Shown: piece after piece, positions 24,535 to 33,638 of the stretch
Numbering within the stretch: the first letter of the stretch is position 1
Layout of the letters: each line of letters opens with the position of its first letter
Notes under the pieces: generated by a model
Told to the model about the DNA's origin: nothing
Databases searched by the model: none
The model's input: only the letters and a program-made list of their open reading frames with translations
Translations under genes and position numbers: made by a program
Source: Anatilimnocola floriformis
GTDB taxonomy: Bacteria; Planctomycetota; Planctomycetia; Pirellulales; Pirellulaceae
Length of the DNA: 64,000 nucleotides
NCBI RefSeq assembly: GCF_024256385.1
Contig: NZ_JAMLFW010000001.1
Span: forward strand, 2,542,001 to 2,606,000
Direction of reading: 5' to 3'

Positions 24535-25858
24535 AGTCTGGCAGCATCACGCGTTGACGGAATGCGCTCGATGGCAGGCGGATGCCGGCCGATTCGAGTT
24601 TGTGCATGAAGGTGGGACGAATGCCGGTTGCCTCGAAGCGACCGCGGGCGCGGCCCGTTTCGTCGATGCCTTCTTGCACGTAACGGTAAATGTCTTGCAT
24701 GACGATCGTGTCTTGTTCCATACCCACCACTTCGGTGATGCTCGTCACGCGGCGGATACCACCTTGCAAGCGGTTGGCCTGGATGAGCAAGTGCACGGCC
24801 GAGGCAATTTGTTGACGCATGGCTTTGATGGGGAGCTCGAAGCCCGACATCATGATCATCGTTTCCAGACGAGCCAAAGCATCGCGCGGTGTATTGGCGT
24901 GGAGCGTGGTAAGCGAGCCATCGTGGCCCGTATTCATGGCTTGCAGCATGTCCAGAGTTTCCGGACCGCGGCATTCGCCGATGATGATTCGCTCTGGACG
25001 CATACGCAGGGCATTCTTCACCAGGTCGGTTGCCGTGATGGCGCCCTTCCCTTCGATGTTTGGTGGCCGCGTTTCCAGACGCACTACGTGTTCTTGTTGC
25101 AGCCGAAGTTCCGCCGCGTCTTCGATGGTGATCACGCGTTCGTGATTCGGAATGAAGCTGCTGAGCGTATTGAGCAGCGTCGTTTTACCGGAACCAGTAC
25201 CGCCGGCGACGACGATGTTGAGTCGCGCCTTCATCGCTCCTTCGAGGAGCATGACCATTTCGGGCGTGAGGGCTTTGTAGTTCAGCAGGTCTTCGAGCTT
25301 CAGCGGCGACGAACCGAAACGACGAATGGAAACCGCAGCACCGTCGAGAGCGAGCGGCGGAATGATGGCATTCACGCGGGAGCCGTCCGTCAAACGGGCG
25401 TCGACCATTGGGCAGACTTCGTCGACGCGGCGACCGACCTTCGACACGATGCGGTCGATGATCTGCAGCAAGTGGCCGTTATCGCGGAATTCGACGTTGG
25501 TCTTTTCGAGCTTGCCGCGGCGTTCGACAAAGATGCTCTTCGGGCCGTTGATCAAAATATCGGAGATCGTGTGATCCTTGAGGAGCATTTCCAAAGGACC
25601 AAGGCCGAACGTTTCATCGAGCACTTCTTCGATGAGGCGTTCGCGTTCGGTGCGGTTGAGGAAGGTTTCTTCCGTATCGCACAAGTGTTCGACGACGAGG
25701 CGAATTTCGCGGCGGAGTACATCGCCTTGCAATTCGCCGACGCGGTTGAGGTCGAGCTTATCGACGAGCTTGTTGTGGATCTTGCGTTTCAGCAGATCGA
25801 ATTCTTCGGCCTTGGAGGCGTCAGCGGCCGAACGAGCAGCAGCGGGCATCGGTTTCAT
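24533..25858 (-). CDS. cpaF: CpaF/TadA pilus assembly ATPase
   Basis: A 441-residue secretion ATPase that powers Tad pilus assembly from the cytoplasmic side. The N-terminal helical part ends at about residue 90. Then follow the typical CpaF blocks [40 protein letters not shown], Walker [15 protein letters not shown], the Asp box [10 protein letters not shown], and the Walker B region [20 protein letters not shown], with [14 protein letters not shown] start it at the ATG 25858; the frame is open to 25954, but those residues are not conserved and no better ribosome site is visible. It is first gene of cpaF-tadB-tadC and divergent from mobA. Confidence 0.92.
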   Translation of the reverse strand: MKPMPAAARSAADASKAEEFDLLKRKIHNKLVDKLDLNRVGELQGDVLRREIRLVVEHLCDTEETFLNRTERERLIEEVLDETFGLGPLEMLLKDHTISDILINGPKSIFVERRGKLEKTNVEFRDNGHLLQIIDRIVSKVGRRVDEVCPMVDARLTDGSRVNAIIPPLALDGAAVSIRRFGSSPLKLEDLLNYKALTPEMVMLLEGAMKARLNIVVAGGTGSGKTTLLNTLSSFIPNHERVITIEDAAELRLQQEHVVRLETRPPNIEGKGAITATDLVKNALRMRPERIIIGECRGPETLDMLQAMNTGHDGSLTTLHANTPRDALARLETMIMMSGFELPIKAMRQQIASAVHLLIQANRLQGGIRRVTSITEVVGMEQDTIVMQDIYRYVQEGIDETGRARGRFEATGIRPTFMHKLESAGIRLPSSAFRQRVMLPD

Positions 25859-26087
25859 CGTGGGGTTCCGAACCGGCGGGGGTTGACTGGCATGTTGAGT
25901 GGCAACTGCACAAATCGCGCAATCCGCCGACTCTCTGTCGAAACCATAGCTCACGAGTTTTCAGCGTGTTGCCAACAGGCCGCTGTGGAAGTGGCAAATT
26001 GTCAACATGACGAAAGAGCTGGCGATTATGCTGAAAGTGCGGGTGGCACAATCGCTACCATCCGCACGACGCGTCGAAGAGCACATC

Positions 26088-26690
26088 ATGCAGGCTGGCG
26101 GCATCATTCTTTGTGGCGGGCAGAGCAGCCGGATGGGCGCGCCGAAGGCGGCGTTGCCGTTCGGGCCGGAGTTGATGTTGCAGCGGGTTTATCGCCTGTT
26201 AAGTGAGGTCGTGCAGCCGATCGTGGTTGTTTCTGCCGCCGATCAAGTTTTGCCGGAATTGCCGGCAGATGCTTTGTTTGCCCAGGACGAGCAGCCTAGC
26301 CGCGGTCCGCTCGAAGGTTTGCGCGCGGGGATGAAGGTCATGCAGCCGCTGTGCGATCTGGTCTATGTCACCAGTTGCGATGTGCCGTTGCTACAGCCTG
26401 GTTTTGTGCGACGGATGCTGGAACTCGCCGAAGGGTATGAAGCAGCGGCAACGGTTGACGGCGAGTTCGTTCATCCGCTATCGGCCGCATATCGAACGAG
26501 CCTGGTAGGAAAGATCGAGCAGCTCTTAAATGCAGATCAACTGCGGCCAAATGCGTTGCTGAAGCAGATCAACACGCGATTTGTGACGGTAGAGGAAATG
26601 CGCACTGTGGATCCGCAGCTATCCACACTGCGGAATTTGAATCGGCCTGAAGAGTATCTGGCGGCGTTGCGGGAAGCCGGGTTCGAATAG
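26088..26690 (+). CDS. mobA: Molybdenum cofactor guanylyltransferase
   Basis: A 200-residue nucleotidyltransferase that attaches GMP to molybdopterin to make the bis-MGD cofactor. The start MQAGGIILCGGQSSRMGAPK is the classical MobA loop with the GTP-binding GGxSxRMG. Further motifs are YVTSCDVPLLQPGFVRRM and the C-terminal NLNRPEEYL. I chose the ATG at 26088 because the preceding open frame has no family match. The stop lies in the left arm of a 30-base inverted repeat. No other molybdopterin gene is near. It converges on the GlmU-like gene. Confidence 0.9.
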   Translation: MQAGGIILCGGQSSRMGAPKAALPFGPELMLQRVYRLLSEVVQPIVVVSAADQVLPELPADALFAQDEQPSRGPLEGLRAGMKVMQPLCDLVYVTSCDVPLLQPGFVRRMLELAEGYEAAATVDGEFVHPLSAAYRTSLVGKIEQLLNADQLRPNALLKQINTRFVTVEEMRTVDPQLSTLRNLNRPEEYLAALREAGFE

Positions 26691-26869
26691 TCGTCGAACG
26701 CTCCGCGGTCGATGAATAGACGCCAACCAACGGAGCCCCGCTATTCGGCAGCCAAAGATACGAACTAGCAACAACCCTCCACTAGCTTGCGCCGGAATTA
26801 TGCTGCGCTGATTCCTGCGCCTGCGGCTCCGTAACATCCATTCATCGAACGCGGAGCGTTCGACGACTA
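26688..26869. repeat. 30-bp inverted repeat holding the stop codons of two convergent genes
   Basis: Bases 26688-26717 and 26840-26869 are reverse complements with a single mismatch over 30 bases. The left arm begins with the TAG of mobA and the right arm ends with the complement of the TAG of the GlmU-like gene, so both genes end exactly at the outer edges. The 122 bases between hold no gene. It may serve as bidirectional terminator, but its size and symmetry also suggest a MITE or REP pair that supplied both stops. Confidence 0.85.
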
Positions 26870-28126
26870 GAGTTGCAACGGTTCGCCGGCCAATTGCCGT
26901 TCATTGCGAGTCAGCTCATACATGTCGTTAATCAACTGCGCATCGCAGGCACGTTGCTGCACGTTACGGCGGGCGAACATCCGTTGCTGCGTGGCGATCA
27001 TCACATCCGGCGGCAGTTCGGTCACCTGGCCGAAGAGGCGGGCGTAGTTCACAAAGCTCGCGACGTTGGTCGTCACATATCCGTAGAGCATGCTGCAGCA
27101 ACCGACCGTTTTTCCCGTAAAAATGCCGGTGTTAATCGCAGATTTTGAGTAGTCGCCCATCATGCAGCCGACGAACTGCATGCCAGTGGGGACCGACTCG
27201 CCCCGGTAATCCATCTTCACGCTGCCGTAGGTGTTTTTGAGATCGCTGTTGCACGTGCCGGCGCCTAGATTGATCCAGCTGCCGAGATAGCTGTGCCCGA
27301 GAAAGCCGTGATGCTGCTTGTTGGTGTAGGGCTCGACGATGCTGGCTTCCACTTCGCCGCCGATCTTCGTGGTGTGGCCCAGCGACACGGCATCTTTGAT
27401 CGCCGAGTGCTCAATTACTTTCGCTTTCGGCCCCAAGTAGGCCGGGCCACGCAAGAACGAATACGGACCGACGGTCGCGTTTTCATCGAGCAACACCGGG
27501 CCTTTGCTGGTATCGGTCGTGCAATACTGACCGAGCACGGCACCTTCGGCGGCGAACACGCCAGTCGCGATTTCCCGATATTTGCCGCTCGCGATTCGAT
27601 GAGCGAGGCTCGCCGAAATGATCTCCAGGTTGTAGCGCACGAGGTCATGCGGCCAGGAAAGGAGTGGCAACTGCCGCTCGATCACCGGCAATTTCCAAAG
27701 TCCGGGATTGTGCAAAAACTCCAGGAATTTATGCACATCGGCGTGCGCCGGCGGCTGGGGACTCTCGCGCGAAAGAAACGCCGCGGCGATTGATTCGCCG
27801 ACGCGAACTGTTCCCGATCGGCCTTCGGCAACAAGTTGTTTCAGCGTTTCGTAAGTGCCAACCGACGGGACCAGCCGCGCGTTGACCAGCAGCGTATTGC
27901 CATCGCCGAGCGCAGGAACGGCGGTGAATTGCGGATAGTCGACCTGCTGAATCGTCATCAGGTGCGGACGAACAATGCCGCGCAGCGAGCAGCTCAATTC
28001 GGTATTCAGTACTGCGAGCCAATCGATCAATCGATAGCTGCCGCAGGTCATTGCATACGCGGGCCGACCGACAGTGATGGGGAACAGACGATTGATCTGT
28101 TCGTCTTCGAAAACGATGATTTGCAT
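26867..28126 (-). CDS. GlmU-like sugar nucleotidyltransferase
   Basis: A 419-residue protein of the alternative GlmU-like family seen in Bacteroidetes and planctomycetes. The N-terminal half (1-200) is a degenerate nucleotidyltransferase (FEDEQINRLFPITVGRPAYA, then SYRLIDWL). The C-terminal half (about 205-400) is a left-handed beta helix with hexapeptide repeats: GPVLLDENATVGPYSFLRGP, AKVIEHSAIKDAVSLGHTTK, then GWINLGAG-like SWINLGAGTCNSDLKNTYGS. It is predicted to make UDP-sugar precursors for the envelope. The pyrophosphorylase signature is weak, so the substrate is open. Its stop lies in the arm of an inverted repeat. Confidence 0.8.
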   Translation of the reverse strand: MQIIVFEDEQINRLFPITVGRPAYAMTCGSYRLIDWLAVLNTELSCSLRGIVRPHLMTIQQVDYPQFTAVPALGDGNTLLVNARLVPSVGTYETLKQLVAEGRSGTVRVGESIAAAFLSRESPQPPAHADVHKFLEFLHNPGLWKLPVIERQLPLLSWPHDLVRYNLEIISASLAHRIASGKYREIATGVFAAEGAVLGQYCTTDTSKGPVLLDENATVGPYSFLRGPAYLGPKAKVIEHSAIKDAVSLGHTTKIGGEVEASIVEPYTNKQHHGFLGHSYLGSWINLGAGTCNSDLKNTYGSVKMDYRGESVPTGMQFVGCMMGDYSKSAINTGIFTGKTVGCCSMLYGYVTTNVASFVNYARLFGQVTELPPDVMIATQQRMFARRNVQQRACDAQLINDMYELTRNERQLAGEPLQL

Positions 28127-28365
28127 AAGACGATCTTCGCGCGCAAGGGATCGAGATATCCCGCAATTATAGGGCGCTCTGGCATGCGCAGTTCATAACC
28201 CGCGGCGTCAGCCAGGAGTTGCGCGTTCGCGTCGGTGCGAGAAAAGAAGCAACCGACGGCGGTGGCTGTGCTGGTCAAATCCGTCGATTTGCAGGCATTT
28301 TCGAGACATTTACAAACTGCCCAAACCCCGGCTGACGCCGCGGGTTGTGACAGCGAGCAGCCGAG

Positions 28366-29805
28366 CTATTCCGTATCGCTGGAGAAAATCTCCGGCACGA
28401 GTAGGTATTCACTACCATCACTCACGCCGGCCGGTTGAAACGCCGTGACTTGCAGGCGTTCGTTCAAAGCAGCCAGGCCTTGGCAATAGATCAGGCCGAG
28501 CGGCCTTTGATCTCGCACGACAACGGCATAGTCGTGTTCGCTTTCGGCGAAGTGCTCCATCATTTCATTGAGCGGCGCCACTTCATCGAACTTCTTGTAT
28601 TCTGTTTCCATCACATGCCGCACCAATCGCACCGAAGGTTGTCGCGGCCGATTGCCCGGTGTGCGAGCGCTTTGCAAACGAGCTTCGGTCACCAGACCCA
28701 GCATGCGACCTTCGGCATCGACGACCGGCAACAATTCGAGTTGCGTTTGAGCGAGCAGCGCCAACCCTTGATCGACCGTTTCATCGGCGCCGATCGTGAG
28801 TGGGCAAGAGATCATCACATCGCGGGCTGTGGTCGTGGCAAAGAGCTGACCTTCGGCGGCGATCTCGGTCCACGTTTGTTGTTCGTCGTCAACTTCGTCG
28901 CTATGCACCGCGCAGTCGCGGCCCGAGACCTTCGCTAGCTGCAGAGCATTGCCGGCTCGTTGCAGCGCGACATCGGCTGGTTCGCCGGCTTGCACCGCGG
29001 TGTAGCCAATGCTGGCGGTTACTTTCACTTCGGCCGTGCCGAGGCGGAAAGTCGAGGTGCGCAGCGATTTTAGCCATGTTTCCGCGGTCTTTTCGGCTGC
29101 GGAATCATCGGCAGCGGTGAAGAGAATAGCCAGCCGTTCGTTGTGGAGCGAGCCCGCCAAGGCATTCGCCGGCAGGGCTCGTTGAATGGTGTTCGCGGTC
29201 GATTTCAGCAGTTCGCGATAGGTCAGCAAACCATATACACGCGAAAACCGGCCGAAGGAATCGAAGTCGAGCACGGCCAAATAGGGAACGGCGCGAATCG
29301 TTTTGTCGGCTTCGACCGCTTGTTGCCACTTGGTCCAATCGCGGAACCAGAGGCTCCGTTCGATCAAACCCGTGATCGGATCGAGGCCGCTTTGTTCGGC
29401 CAGGCGGCGTTCGTATTCGAGCACGCGGGCGCCGGCTCGCAGCCGCGCGAGCAGTTCGCCATAGACCACATCAGCAGAGAGAAAATCGTCGAAGCCCGCT
29501 TCGAGTGATTCCGTGAGCGCGGATACTTCGGCGTTATCGATAAACAGAATGCAGTAAGTGAAAACGAGCGAATCCAGCCGCCGGACTTGCCGACAAAGCT
29601 GCTTGCTGTTGATGGCCGAGCTGTTTTTGTCGGTGCCATCGACCAGCAGAAAATCCGGCGGATTGGCCTCCGCGGCGGCAATTGCAGCCGCATCATTCGA
29701 GGCCTGCCGTACCTCATAGCCAAAGATCTCGAGGAATTTCGACACCCGCCGTAGCAACGTGCGGTTGACCGAGACGATCAAGATCGAGAATGGTCGGGCA
29801 GACAT
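28366..29805 (-). CDS. Receiver - degenerate GGDEF - CBS protein
   Basis: A 479-residue cytoplasmic signalling protein, started at the ATG 29805. An N-terminal receiver-like domain (about 5-120: FSILIVSVNRTLLRRVSKFL, FLLVDGTD) has a candidate phospho-Asp. A GGDEF domain follows (about 140-300: DPITGLIERSLWFRDW, then YLAVLDFDSFGRFSRVYG). Its active-site loop reads GSLHNERLA in place of GGDEF, so it should not make cyclic di-GMP. Two CBS motifs form the C-terminus (about 325-470: TARDVMISCPLTIGADETVD, MLGLVTEARL), which often bind adenine nucleotides. It may be a sensor that binds rather than makes a nucleotide. It is divergent from the FHA-EAL gene. Confidence 0.8.
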   Translation of the reverse strand: MSARPFSILIVSVNRTLLRRVSKFLEIFGYEVRQASNDAAAIAAAEANPPDFLLVDGTDKNSSAINSKQLCRQVRRLDSLVFTYCILFIDNAEVSALTESLEAGFDDFLSADVVYGELLARLRAGARVLEYERRLAEQSGLDPITGLIERSLWFRDWTKWQQAVEADKTIRAVPYLAVLDFDSFGRFSRVYGLLTYRELLKSTANTIQRALPANALAGSLHNERLAILFTAADDSAAEKTAETWLKSLRTSTFRLGTAEVKVTASIGYTAVQAGEPADVALQRAGNALQLAKVSGRDCAVHSDEVDDEQQTWTEIAAEGQLFATTTARDVMISCPLTIGADETVDQGLALLAQTQLELLPVVDAEGRMLGLVTEARLQSARTPGNRPRQPSVRLVRHVMETEYKKFDEVAPLNEMMEHFAESEHDYAVVVRDQRPLGLIYCQGLAALNERLQVTAFQPAGVSDGSEYLLVPEIFSSDTE

Positions 29806-30042
29806 TGTGGAGCAACCGTGGGTTTGCAGGCCAATTTGCAAGTTCTTCTTGCGCAGCCGCGCGCTGCGGAATATCGGCCTATGGCAGAAACTTAGGTCAC
29901 AAACCGCGAACGCGTGTTCACTGTGACATTTTTTCTGAACAGAATTCCGCCGCCGGTCGTTTCTTGACCTAGATTTCTGATGGCCCGTGCTGACGGAATG
30001 AACTGCCAGCGATCCAACGCTGCAACGACAAGCGGAGTCGCG

Positions 30043-31188
30043 ATGCGTACGAAAATCTTATTGCCCGAAACGAAACAAGCCCCGTACCTCGAACGGATGA
30101 ACGGTTCGCATGAACCGATCATCATCGAGAAGTTTCCCTTCACGCTGGGGCGCAACGAGTCGTGCGACTACCAGGTCCCCTCGACCCGCGTCTCGCGTGA
30201 ACATGCTGCCATTCAAAAGGACGGCAAGCATTTTCGCATCAAAGATCTCGGCAGCACCAACGGCACGCTGGTGAACGGCAAGAAGATCGGCGAAGCGCTG
30301 CTCAACGACGGCGACTTACTGACCTTTGCCGATGCAGAGTTCTGCTTTCGCACGCCCTGCACCGAAGCCTCGCGAGTGACCGTCACGCATGTGATGAACG
30401 GCGGGCAGGTTGCTGCGGCCGAACCCGATTCCTCTGGCGAAGATCGCGCAGCTCGCGACTTCATTCATGCGATTCGCTCGCTGCACGAAGGTTTGTTGCA
30501 TCGTGCTCTCCGCACTCGCTTTCAGCCGGTCGTCGAGCTCTCGACCGGTCAGGCCATTGGCTATGAAGCCATCCGCCGAACCGAAGCAGTGCACGGCGAG
30601 TTGCCGACGACGGAGCGCTTGCTGCAAACCGTCGACTGCCGATTGACCGAGCGCTGGCAGCAGTTGCATCGGCTGCTGGCCACTGAGCAAGCGGCCGAGG
30701 AAGGGAACGGCAACTTGTTGCTTGTGAATTTGCAGCCAGCCGAAGTAGGCGCCGATGGCTTGCCGGAGACGCTCGCCGCGCTGCAAGGCAAACTTTCCCG
30801 AAAACGTCTGATCGCCGAGATTCCACACTCGGCCGTAGTCGACATCCCGTTCTTTCGGGAGTTTCTCAGTCGACTGCGCGAACTGAATGTCGGCGTGTGT
30901 TACGCCGGCTTCAGCAGTGGCCAGAATCAGGTGCGAGCGCATGAGCAGTTCGCCCCCGATTATCTGCAACTGGCCTCGTCGCTCGTTCGCGGCGTCGATC
31001 GGAGTACGCAACGACAGCAGCAGATTAAAGCGCTGGTCGATGCAGCGGTGGCGGCCGGTTCGCAAATCATTGCGACCGGCGTGCATAGTGAGAATGAAGC
31101 CCAGACTTGTCGCGAGTTGGGTTGCCAACTTGCTCAAGGGGATCATTATGGTCGGCCGCAGACCATGCAGTGGGGTGCGCTAGCGTAG
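30043..31188 (+). CDS. FHA domain - degenerate EAL protein
   Basis: A 381-residue protein, started at the ATG 30043 after a GGAG. An FHA domain (about 15-90) has the phosphothreonine-binding signature FTLGRNESCDYQVPSTRVSR and DLGSTNGTLVNG. An EAL domain follows (about 140-375: FQPVVELSTGQAIGYEAIRR, LLLVNLQPAEVG, LIAEIPHS, ending GDHYGRP). The EAL motif reads EAI and the metal-binding DDFGxG is YAGFSSG, so cyclic di-GMP hydrolysis is unlikely. It could bind a phosphorylated partner and act as an inactive receptor. Its partner may be the divergent degenerate-GGDEF protein; both are catalytically dead by sequence. Confidence 0.85.
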   Translation: MRTKILLPETKQAPYLERMNGSHEPIIIEKFPFTLGRNESCDYQVPSTRVSREHAAIQKDGKHFRIKDLGSTNGTLVNGKKIGEALLNDGDLLTFADAEFCFRTPCTEASRVTVTHVMNGGQVAAAEPDSSGEDRAARDFIHAIRSLHEGLLHRALRTRFQPVVELSTGQAIGYEAIRRTEAVHGELPTTERLLQTVDCRLTERWQQLHRLLATEQAAEEGNGNLLLVNLQPAEVGADGLPETLAALQGKLSRKRLIAEIPHSAVVDIPFFREFLSRLRELNVGVCYAGFSSGQNQVRAHEQFAPDYLQLASSLVRGVDRSTQRQQQIKALVDAAVAAGSQIIATGVHSENEAQTCRELGCQLAQGDHYGRPQTMQWGALA

Positions 31189-31205
31189 TTCGTTGCGGAG
31201 CAACG

Positions 31206-31397
31206 AAAAAGTAGCCCGACGCGTGAGCGAGGAAATGCCGCGAGCGAATTCAAGCGTCAGTAACGTGCGGTAGCACAAAGAGAAGCGGAGTCGTACGTGG
31301 ATTCGAGTCGTACCCGCTACTTTTTGTGCTGCCGCACGTCGGTGGACCATTAGTCCACGCGCAGGCCTCCCTCGCTCACGCGTCGGGCTACCTTTTC
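31206..31397. repeat. Nested inverted repeat between convergent genes
   Basis: The outer arms GTAGCCCGACGCGTGAGCGA... (31211-31232) and 31370-31391 are perfect reverse complements over 22 bases, and pairing continues outward with one mismatch into GAAAAA/CTTTTC. The inner arms 31263-31279 and 31323-31339 pair over 17 bases with one mismatch. The whole forms a two-level cruciform of about 190 bases. Sequences like GTAGCCCGACGCGTGAGCG are familiar to me from planctomycete intergenic DNA. It lies between two convergent gene ends. Confidence 0.85.
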
Positions 31398-31413
31398 TAC
31401 GCGTCGAATGAGT

Positions 31414-33273
31414 TTAGACCGCAACCAAGCGCTGACGAGCGCCTTCGGCGTGAGTCGAGAGTGCGCGGTGTTGTTCCAGACCAATGACCTTCAGCTCAAG
31501 GCCCTTGTCTCGGAACGTGCGGCTTAGATCTTTGAGCTTTTCCATCACGGTGTGATCGACGAGTTCTGTCTTGCTCAGATCGACCACGATGTTCTTGCTC
31601 TGCTTCAAGCCGAGTTCGTCGATCCGGCTGCGAACTGGCAGCCAGTTGCTGAACGTGACGGCATGTTGCGGCGTGATCACCCAGGCGTTCCCTTCCTGCC
31701 GCGGTTCTTCAAAACCAGGCGAGAAAGTGGCCGAGAACGGCAAGCCGCGGACGTAGTTGATCACGAACTCGAGCGCCATGCCGATGAGCACGCCGACGAG
31801 CAAGTCGGTGAGAACAATCGCGACAATCGTGGTGACAAAGACCAGAAACTGCTCCTTGCCGATCACCCACATCGAGCCGAATTCGCGCGGATGAGCCAGC
31901 CGGAAGCCGGTGAAGACCAGCATCGCAGCCAGGGCCGACGTGGGAATGTAATTGACGACGAAGGGGAGGAACGACACGAACAGCAGCAGGAAGCAGCCGT
32001 GAAACACGTTGCTGAAGCGCGACTTCGCGCCGGCATCGACGTTAGCCCGGCTCCGAACAATTTCAGAAATCATCGGCAGACCACCGATGAACGAGGCGAT
32101 CAGGTTTGCCACGCCGCAACCGAGCAAATCGCGGTTCAAGTCGGTGCTGCGTTTGACAGGATCGATGAAGTCGACGGCTTTGGCACTGAGGAGCGATTCC
32201 AAGCTGGCGACGATGGCAAACATCATCACCCATTTCCAGAAGGTCAGCCCCAATTCCTTGCTGAACATAAAGCTGAAATCGGTTTTGCCCGTGTATTCGT
32301 ACGCGGCCAGCGTTGCCTTGTCATTCGTTTGAAAAAACGCGGGCAAGACAAAGGCCTTGCGAAAATCGAGCGGCACGGTGATCAGCAGTTTGCTTGGATC
32401 GCGCGTGTATTGCTTGCCGCTCAGTTCGTAGGGATTCACCAGCGGCGCCGGAGCAGGCGCGGCATCTTTTTTCGGCTCGGCTGGTTTCGCGTCTGTGGTT
32501 GCCGTCGCCTCTGCGGGCGGCTTCGCGGGAGCCGCCGCCACGGCGGGTTCAGTGGGCTTGGGAATGTCGCGAGTAATGCCAAAGAACATCGCCAGCGGCA
32601 CCGCGATGGTGAGCACGATGATCTGGACTGGAACCGCTTTGAACGCCCTGATCTTGATCAAGGGATAGAGCGCCATCAGCATCAGACTGATCACGCCGAT
32701 GGCGGCGACATAGGGATTGAGCTGCATGATGAAGTGCGGATACTTCTGGAGCAATTCAATGTTTTCCGGGGGCAGCTTGGCCGTGACGCCCAGCATCGTC
32801 AAGAACTGCTTCACCATGATGATCACACCGATCGAAGCGAGCAGCCCATGCACCGCCGCCGTCGGAAAGAAGTCGCCGAGTTTGCCGGCCTTGAAGATGC
32901 CGAACAAAATCTGAAAAACCGCGGCAACCACGCCAACCGCGAGCGCCAATCGATAAGCATTGAAATCCGCCGGCGCCGAGCCACCAACCGAACCACCGAA
33001 GGCCGAGACCGCGCCGAAGATAATCGCGATGAGGCCCGCCGCGGGACCTTTGATTGTCAGTTCCGAATTGCTGATGAGCGATGCCACAATGCCGCCGACG
33101 ATCGCGGTGATCACACCACCAATGGCCGGAAAGCCGCTCGCCCGACCAATCGCCAGACACAACGGCAACGCGATGAGAAACACCAAGAAGCCCGACAGCG
33201 CGTCGTAACGCAAACAAGCCGGAAAGGGGACCGGAGACGCTGGTCCCAAGGACTTCTGTACGGGAGTTTCCAT
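31414..33273 (-). CDS. SulP family anion transporter with STAS domain
   Basis: A 619-residue inner-membrane protein. I start it at the ATG 33273, seven bases after a GGAG, not at the upstream start 33303. About ten membrane helices cover residues 25-500, with SulP text SGFLVFLIALPLCLAIGRAS and FIGGLPMISEIVRSRANVDA. A C-terminal STAS domain (about 515-610) has IVVDLSKTELVDHTVMEKL. Between helices, at about 240-290, lies an Ala/Pro/Lys-rich insertion (KPPAEATATTDAKPAEPKKD) that is unusual. The family carries bicarbonate or sulfate; SulP proteins of this group often take up bicarbonate with sodium, which would fit the carbonic anhydrase at 18 kb, but this is inferred. Confidence 0.88.
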   Translation of the reverse strand: METPVQKSLGPASPVPFPACLRYDALSGFLVFLIALPLCLAIGRASGFPAIGGVITAIVGGIVASLISNSELTIKGPAAGLIAIIFGAVSAFGGSVGGSAPADFNAYRLALAVGVVAAVFQILFGIFKAGKLGDFFPTAAVHGLLASIGVIIMVKQFLTMLGVTAKLPPENIELLQKYPHFIMQLNPYVAAIGVISLMLMALYPLIKIRAFKAVPVQIIVLTIAVPLAMFFGITRDIPKPTEPAVAAAPAKPPAEATATTDAKPAEPKKDAAPAPAPLVNPYELSGKQYTRDPSKLLITVPLDFRKAFVLPAFFQTNDKATLAAYEYTGKTDFSFMFSKELGLTFWKWVMMFAIVASLESLLSAKAVDFIDPVKRSTDLNRDLLGCGVANLIASFIGGLPMISEIVRSRANVDAGAKSRFSNVFHGCFLLLFVSFLPFVVNYIPTSALAAMLVFTGFRLAHPREFGSMWVIGKEQFLVFVTTIVAIVLTDLLVGVLIGMALEFVINYVRGLPFSATFSPGFEEPRQEGNAWVITPQHAVTFSNWLPVRSRIDELGLKQSKNIVVDLSKTELVDHTVMEKLKDLSRTFRDKGLELKVIGLEQHRALSTHAEGARQRLVAV

Positions 33274-33638
33274 CGATTGCTCCAAAGGACGAACAGGAGA
33301 CAATGCGCAGAATCTCAGCGGGCGAGATTACAATAGCGCAACGGGTCTGCAAACCAAAATCAAGGAGGGTTGGATCGCCGCGTATCGCCCGCTGCATCCA
33401 AAAGTAATAATCAGCTGGTGCCGAATTTGCAGGCCGGCTGAGTAGCATCGGCAAGTTTATTCCCTTTCGAAAAGGAGGGAAGGAGCTAAACGGTTACGAA
33501 TCAGTTAGAGTGCACATTGCCGCAAGTCCTGATTTGATCGCAGGTTACTAAACAGCAATGTTCTTCACGCGTCCCTAGTCCAACCGCCGTTTTCAAGCCA
33601 ATAATGGACAGGCGTTATCAATCTTTGGGAGGCCTCGA
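33274..33638. other. Divergent intergenic region
   Basis: These 365 bases separate the divergent SulP gene and the response regulator gene. They should hold both promoters. I see an imperfect palindrome around CCCTTTCGAAAAGGAGGG near 33461-33480 but no convincing -35/-10 pair. No gene or RNA is recognisable. Confidence 0.4.

Noticed and set aside
24077-26206. 709-codon open frame opposite the tad genes
   Set aside because: It is a shadow of cpaF and tadB, produced by high-GC codon use; its product is His/Arg-rich without any family.
28048-28278. 76-codon minus-strand frame at the start of the GlmU-like gene
   Set aside because: It overlaps the well-supported GlmU-like start in another frame and has no ribosome site.
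31552-33336. 594-codon open frame opposite the SulP gene
   Set aside because: It is antisense shadow of the transporter, with a product dominated by charged residues.
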